Assembly (NCBI GenBank): GCA_037176905.1
Contig: JBBBWG010027535.1
Location: forward strand, 1-25,275
Length of the DNA stretch: 25,275 bases
Direction of reading: 5' to 3'
Source of the DNA: Azolla pinnata
Taxonomy: Eukaryota > Streptophyta > Polypodiopsida > Salviniales > Salviniaceae
Shown: piece after piece, positions 20,735 to 25,275 of the stretch
Numbering within the stretch: the stretch's first letter is position 1
Layout: every line of letters begins with the position of its first letter
Translations under genes and position numbers: made by a program
Notes under the pieces: generated by a model
What the model was told of the DNA's origin: nothing
The model's input: only the letters and a program-made list of their open reading frames with translations
Database searches by the model: none

Positions 20735-21335
20735 CTTCCTTCTTCTTCTTCTTCTTCTTCTTCTTCTTCTTCTTCTTGTTTTTGTTGCTGTTGCATCCAT
20801 CATTTTCTCCATATGGTCCCGAATGATACCTTCCAAATCAAATCGATCTTTCTCTTCTTCTTCTTCTTCTTCTTCTTCTGTTTTTTCATTCTCATCATCA
20901 TCATCTTCTTCTTGTTTTTGTTGCTGCTGGATCATATTATCCATATGGAAATGATACCCCTTCCAAATCAAATCGATCTTTCTCTTCTTCTTCTTCTTCT
21001 GGTTTTTCATCATCATCATCTTCTTCTTCTTCTTGTTTTTGTTGCTGCTGGATCATATTACAGATATTGAAATGAGATAACTTATAAATCAAATCGATCT
21101 TTGTCTTCTTCTTCTGGTTTTTCATCATCATCTTCTTCTTCTTCTTGTTTTTGTTGCTGCTGCATCATTTTCTCCATATGGGAATGATACCCCTTCCAAA
21201 TCAAATCGATCTTTCTCTTCTTCTTCTTCTGGTTTTTCATCATCTTCTTCTTCTTCTTCTTCTTGTGTTTGTTGCTGTTGGATCATATTACAGATATTGA
21301 AATGAGATACCTTATAAATCAAATCGATCTTTGTC
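20735..21335. repeat. five-unit CTT-rich minisatellite with two unit types
   Basis: Five diverged units each contain a (TTC)n tract, TTGTTTTTGTTGCTG or a variant, a spacer, and AAATCAAATCGATCTTT. This anchor is at 20835, 20965, 21086, 21198 and 21316, so spacings are 130, 121, 112 and 118. Units 1, 2 and 4 carry CCATATGG before the anchor. Units 3 and 5 carry ACAGATATTGAAATGAGATA instead. The last four units therefore alternate as two dimers. Confidence 0.9.
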
Positions 21336-22510
21336 TTCTTCTTCTGCTGCTGCTGCTTCCATACTCCGTCATCATCATCATTATCATCATCATCTTCTTC
21401 TTCTCCTTTTCCTTCTTCTGCTCTCAGTGATTGAATGTTGTTTGCATCTGAAGAAGAAGACAGCGCCGCGCGGCCGCACGGATCGAATCCCCATTTGGGC
21501 GCGCGCTTCTTTTCATTCCACCTACATTACATACATAGTACACACATCACCATGTCACGTTACACTGTCGGGTAGTACAAAGATAGTTGGTCAAAAGGAT
21601 AAGCTACTAGTCATCGTGCTGCCTGAGATGAGTCGCCGCAACGTGCTGTCCCTGTCTGTCTGTCGGAAAAGTCATCCACGGCTACAGCAGACCAGCAGCA
21701 ATGTGTCGGTGTCCTTCAACTGAATCAGAACAAGTAACATGCCCTGGGGATGATTGATTTAGACACCGTACCCTGGCTACGGAATTTCTCCTGTACAGAA
21801 AAAGAAAAAAAAAAGCTTGCAAGATCATTAGCTCCATGCAAGTGTTCAATTCTTGAAAAAGATAATAGAGCCTGGGCATACCTTCTTAATATGGAAAAAA
21901 CGTGACCATCTGTCACTAGTGTATTCTCTTTGCGTGTTGCCTGAAATATAACCCACTACGCATTGAAATTTGAACACACTACTACTAGGTGTTGAACGAC
22001 GACGTTTTGGACAAAAGTATACATGGAAATTTCAATTTCTTGTTGCCCTTCTCTTATTCATTTGAACAAAGTGTACAAGTGATTGCCCTGATCCATCAAT
22101 TGAGAGAATCGAAATTGTAAGCAAGTGCATCGAGTGCACTAATTACCAATGGAACAAACGCATGATCATCACCATACTGATCGCCCAAACAGGAGGAAGA
22201 AAGCGGGATAGCCTTGTCCCGCTCACTGACTGTTGCACTAGAAAGAAACCGACACAAATTGCTGGATACAACAATGAAAATGTGCATGCACAGTATACAC
22301 ATCAGCTTGCTTCATGGAGACAAAACATTGAACCCAGTTTTGTCCCGAGTGGTGTTGCATTAAAGAATAAAACAAATTTACTAGCGTGATTCTGTGCCGT
22401 TCAAAAGACCTGTCCGTCCACTTTGGTTTTCCTGTAAAAGAAGAAACCACTCTCACTCATAGGTGGCGTGCCGGACATCAACCTGATCTATATTGGTGGT
22501 GGTAGAGTCT
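21336..22510. other. intergenic region between convergent genes
   Basis: It starts with CTG and CAT triplets (21350-21420) and continues as unique sequence. The right part is presumably the 3' UTR of the minus-strand CENP-X gene. No coding sequence is supported. Confidence 0.5.
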
Positions 22511-24576
22511 TCAAAAATCCAGTAGAAGCTGGGGTAATATCCTCTCTAGGTGGGTGGGTTCGATCACTGCCATTCCTTCTGCTTCAGCAGTAAGAGCAGC
22601 CCTATCTATGACTTCTGTTAAATGCAAATATACACAATAATGAAGACGTTGATTTCCAAAACCATTCTCATTTGCTTTTTAAAATCTTCGGACCTCGTTA
22701 ACCGGAGCTTACAAGAGAGATATCAGTTTTCTTACGTACCTGTCACGAACAGCTTCAAGAGCTCACAGCTTAGTTTCAAAGAGTTTGCATTAGCTGCCAT
22801 CCATATCTTTTTTTAAGCAAGATGGTTGAATTACGAAATATACAACTTTGAGAAATAAAATCAACAAGACCACAAAGGCTCGTCCACCATATCTAAATTT
22901 ATAAAGCCAAGCCGGAAAACTTAAACAGGGTGATTAAACACAAAAAAACTCAAACCTACAAATATATTGCACGTGAACTCTAATATGACATACCTGATGA
23001 ACATGGCCAATTATAGAATCAAACAAAGATGACTTTGGTTAAATACCTTGTCAAACTCTAATATGCAATAGCTAAACTTGTGGAATCACAAAAGCACGGA
23101 GCGCGCAGCAAAAATACAAGTTTTCACACCCATAACTTCGTAGCTCTACAACTCTTGAGGCATTCATTACCTGTCGTCATTTTCTTCTTCTTTGTTGCAA
23201 CAAGTCCGCTCTGGAGGAAATGATCACACGAATTTCACTGTGGGCACACACATTGACATTTTCAAATAATGATAGTACTCATCAAGAAGCTACTCACTTC
23301 TGCTTCTACAGGATCATCGTCTTGCTTTTGCTCCCGTTCTAGTACATGACAGGTAATATAATGGTTAGGATGAATTCTCACAAACTTTAAACTCTGTTAG
23401 AAAATGGCCATTTTGGACGCACCTCTTGATGTTCGAGCCCATATGAGTCTGAAAATTTCCATGACCGTGTCCTATAAAACCAAACATCAACCATAGAAAG
23501 AGTTTGTAGCCATGTGATGATTCAGACTAGTCTGTCATGCATACTCAAAACTTCCTTTGCCTAATGAATCAATTACCACATGCCTTTTGGCTTATCCTCT
23601 TTAAAATGTGACACAAGTTTGTTATCACAGATCCTCAGAGTGTAGGTATACTCCTTCAATAGGAAGCCTACACTGCAATCATTACGTATCCAAGTTAGTG
23701 CACTAATATACATTACGTATAAGCAGGGACAAATGTCATGCCACCATGTCCATATCCTCATTGCCAAGTTCGACCTTCAGGGAAACTCGCATAGCTGATG
23801 GATTACATTCAACCCATCACGAATCAAAATTCTAGAAAACCTATGAAAAATGTTCCCTAGATTATTATCAAACGCTAACATAGCCTTGAGAGTTGTAACT
23901 CGATTTCTCTTTTAGGCATGATAGGATGTTGTTAAAACATTCTGGGTTTTAATATCAGCATAGTCTTGTCACTCCAGTGAATATGCATTGTGAAATGCAA
24001 TCCGTTTATGTTGAGTACTGCATGAAGAAAAATGAAGCCATAGAGCTCATTCTCACAAGGAGTGGCCATCTTTATTTAGTCTGGTTGGCCCATTTCTAAT
24101 GAGAAACTTAAGCATTTTTAATCCAGATGCAAGTCGAGGCCATTTCTAGCGATTGGGAACAGCTCCGGGGTCTGAAAGTCCAAAAGTTATCCTTTGTCTC
24201 TGTTGTTTTTTACTGCGTTTCTCCTTCCACGTGGATTTCTAGTGCTATGGAAAAAGACCAATTGCTTCACTCGCCGGCGCGCACAGACAGACACATGCTA
24301 CTTGCAAGGCTACAAAGGACTACTTCCATATGTGATGAACGAATGCACAATCAGAGTAGTTCATTTCTCCCGTCTGCGTGCGTGCGTGCCTGCATTGGTG
24401 AGTAGAGCGAGGGTACATTTGTTCAAATACCGTCTGCACGCACGCACGCACGCACACAAAATATTGAACAAGGCCAGGCACGATGATGCATACAATTTCA
24501 AAGAGAGCTCTGCAGCAGACGGGGGAGGCGGAGTGATACTCACAGGATCAAACGAGGGGGCCGCGTTTTCCGCCAT
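22511..24576 (-). CDS. CENPX: CENP-X / MHF2 (FAAP10) histone-fold protein
   Basis: Six minus-strand exons are read: 24576-24544, 23471-23423, 23338-23298, 23210-23171, 22793-22740 and 22614-22511 (TGA). They total 321 nt, 106 residues, and all introns are GT-AG in this strand. The N-terminus is MAENAAPSFDPDTVMEIFRL, followed by an acidic and basic linker. Then come NSLKLSCELLKLFVTE, AALTAEAEG and the diagnostic C-terminus HLERILPQLLLDF, which is shared by plant and animal CENP-X. The protein forms a histone fold with CENP-S (MHF1). The complex binds DNA, acts at kinetochores, and works with FANCM in repair; in Arabidopsis MHF limits meiotic crossovers. Length fits plant members (about 100 residues). 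Exon 5 uses GGCAG at 22794-22798 as acceptor; the upstream AAAAAAAG would shift the frame. Introns are 1072, 84, 87, 377 and 125 bases. Confidence 0.9.
22794..23170 (-). other. intron 4 of CENPX
   Basis: The 377-base AT-rich intron starts GTAATG. No coding exon that keeps the frame was found in it. Confidence 0.75.
23472..24543 (-). other. intron 1 of CENPX
   Basis: The 1072-base intron starts GTGAGT and ends GGTTTTATAG. It contains the GTGC/GCAC inverted repeat at 24375-24454. It also holds an exon-like stretch at 23577-23672 that does not fit the reading frame. Confidence 0.8.
24375..24454. repeat. (TGCG)n / (GCAC)n inverted repeat
   Basis: A 15-base alternating TGCG tract at 24375-24389 is the exact reverse complement of 24436-24450. 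The two arms are 46 bases apart, and each is preceded by CCGTC. It lies in CENPX intron 1. Confidence 0.9.
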
Positions 24577-24714
24577 ATCTCGTCCCAAAATTCTGCTGCA
24601 GAAGCAGCGGCGGCGATGGAAGCACCGATTTCCCGATGACGACGATTCCTGATTTTAAACAATCGGGAGGAGAAGAAGGATGCTTATGGTCGGAAAATTC
24701 TCCCGGTTTTCGAT
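24577..24714 (-). promoter_or_regulatory. 5' flank of CENPX
   Basis: The sequence directly upstream of the minus-strand ATG is rich in GC triplets (GCCGCCGCT) and then turns AT-rich. No clear TATA box was seen. The promoter probably lies here. Confidence 0.35.
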
Positions 24715-25275
24715 CGACGAAAGATACAAGGAATAAATACAAGAGGACAAAAGTTACAAAATTACTCGAACACTCGAAGTACAAGAGCATCGAAGACTGG
24801 CGTTCAATCGGAAATATGGCTCGATATAATATATTGCAGGGTTTAAGGTTTATTAGTTCGGTTCTGGGTTTATGCATGTGCATCGCTCGGCAAAGGTCAT
24901 GCGTTTGTTAGAACTCGAGTTTTGACGAGTTCTGTATTGAATGAACTGTTGTACGTTCTAGTTTCGAAAACTTCAATTCTTGAAATGAATAAGATGATAA
25001 TGGCTAGAATTGGACAACTTTTATCAGAAGGCGCCAGGTTTGAATCTTAAGGTTATGACGATAACGAATACAAGACGAGAACAAGAAGACGATATAAAAT
25101 TGCTTGGTGACTCAAAATACGAGCGTCGAAAGATTGGTGTTGAGCCTAGAATGGCTTAGTACTGCCGAGTCATCGGGCTTTTGATTGTTGGTTCTGGCCG
25201 ATGCATTGTGCACCACTTACATGCATGCCGCATTAGCGGTCATGCATTACCTGGAAACGTGCATTTTAACGAGTT
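24715..25275. repeat. diverged tandem copies of about 340 bp
   Basis: Two related segments cover about 24715-24931 and 25060-25275. Shared landmarks are ATGGCT at 24816 and 25151 (335 apart), flanked by similar TCGAARAYTGGYGTT words, and TTTTGACGAGTT at 24920 against TTTTAACGAGTT at 25264 (344 apart). The differences are largely transitions. It may be the edge of an old repeat or transposon relic that continues past the window. Confidence 0.5.

Noticed and set aside
20672..21322. Open frames rich in F, L and S or in E, K and D over the minisatellite
   Set aside because: They arise from (TTC)n read in different frames and carry no conserved element besides the repeat unit.
20735..21335. CRISPR-like spaced repeats
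   Set aside because: Units are long, contiguous and diverged, with no unique spacers, and the genome is a plant. It is a minisatellite.
23577..23672. Exon-like minus-strand stretch with AG and GT flanks and an open frame
   Set aside because: It would have to be joined to CENPX exon 2 in a frame that destroys the conserved CENP-X N-terminus (VMEIFRLIW). It is either a chance open stretch or an unused exon in intron 1.

Overview
This is a stretch of nuclear DNA from a land plant. It carries spliced genes with ordinary GT-AG introns of about 75 to 1100 bases, plant-specific families (an EXORDIUM-like secreted protein, a plastid-type TPR protein) and plant promoter motifs (telo-boxes AAACCCTA, a TATA box). 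Divergence from the angiosperm homologues I can recall, abundant CTT/GAA tracts and moderate intron sizes would fit a non-seed plant (moss, lycophyte or fern), but this placement is inference and weak.

Five protein genes can be assembled. (1) 125-3503, plus: a 772-residue protein with a membrane segment near the N-terminus and C-terminal TPR-like repeats, three exons. (2) 6371-9005, plus: a 361-residue HAD-superfamily hydrolase of the NT5C (5'(3')-deoxyribonucleotidase-like) type, six exons, all four catalytic motifs present. (3) 11142-17271, plus: a 1003-residue, twelve-exon Q/P-rich and RS/RE/RD-rich nuclear protein whose order of motifs matches animal PNISR (SFRS18). One of its introns seems to need a non-canonical GA donor. 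(4) 19244-20506, plus: an intronless, very GC-rich 420-residue EXORDIUM/PHI-1 family cell-wall protein, with a TATA box and a start-stop upstream AUG, and two codon-repeat insertions inside the family domain. (5) 24576-22511, minus: a 106-residue CENP-X/MHF2 histone-fold protein split over six tiny exons, too short to show as open reading frames.

Non-coding DNA is marked by local tandem duplications: 27 bp at 4224, 38 bp at 4850, about 180 bp at 4980, about 137 bp inside an intron at 14811, 31 bp at 17838, a five-unit minisatellite of 112-130 bp units at 20735-21335, and a strongly diverged pair of about 340 bp at the right end. Microsatellites (AAG, CTT, CAATTT, GGCGT, GACT, GTGC) lie in promoters, UTRs and introns. 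The genes do not form a pathway. Genes 4 and 5 are convergent, with the minisatellite between them. No RNA gene, CRISPR array or intact transposon was seen.
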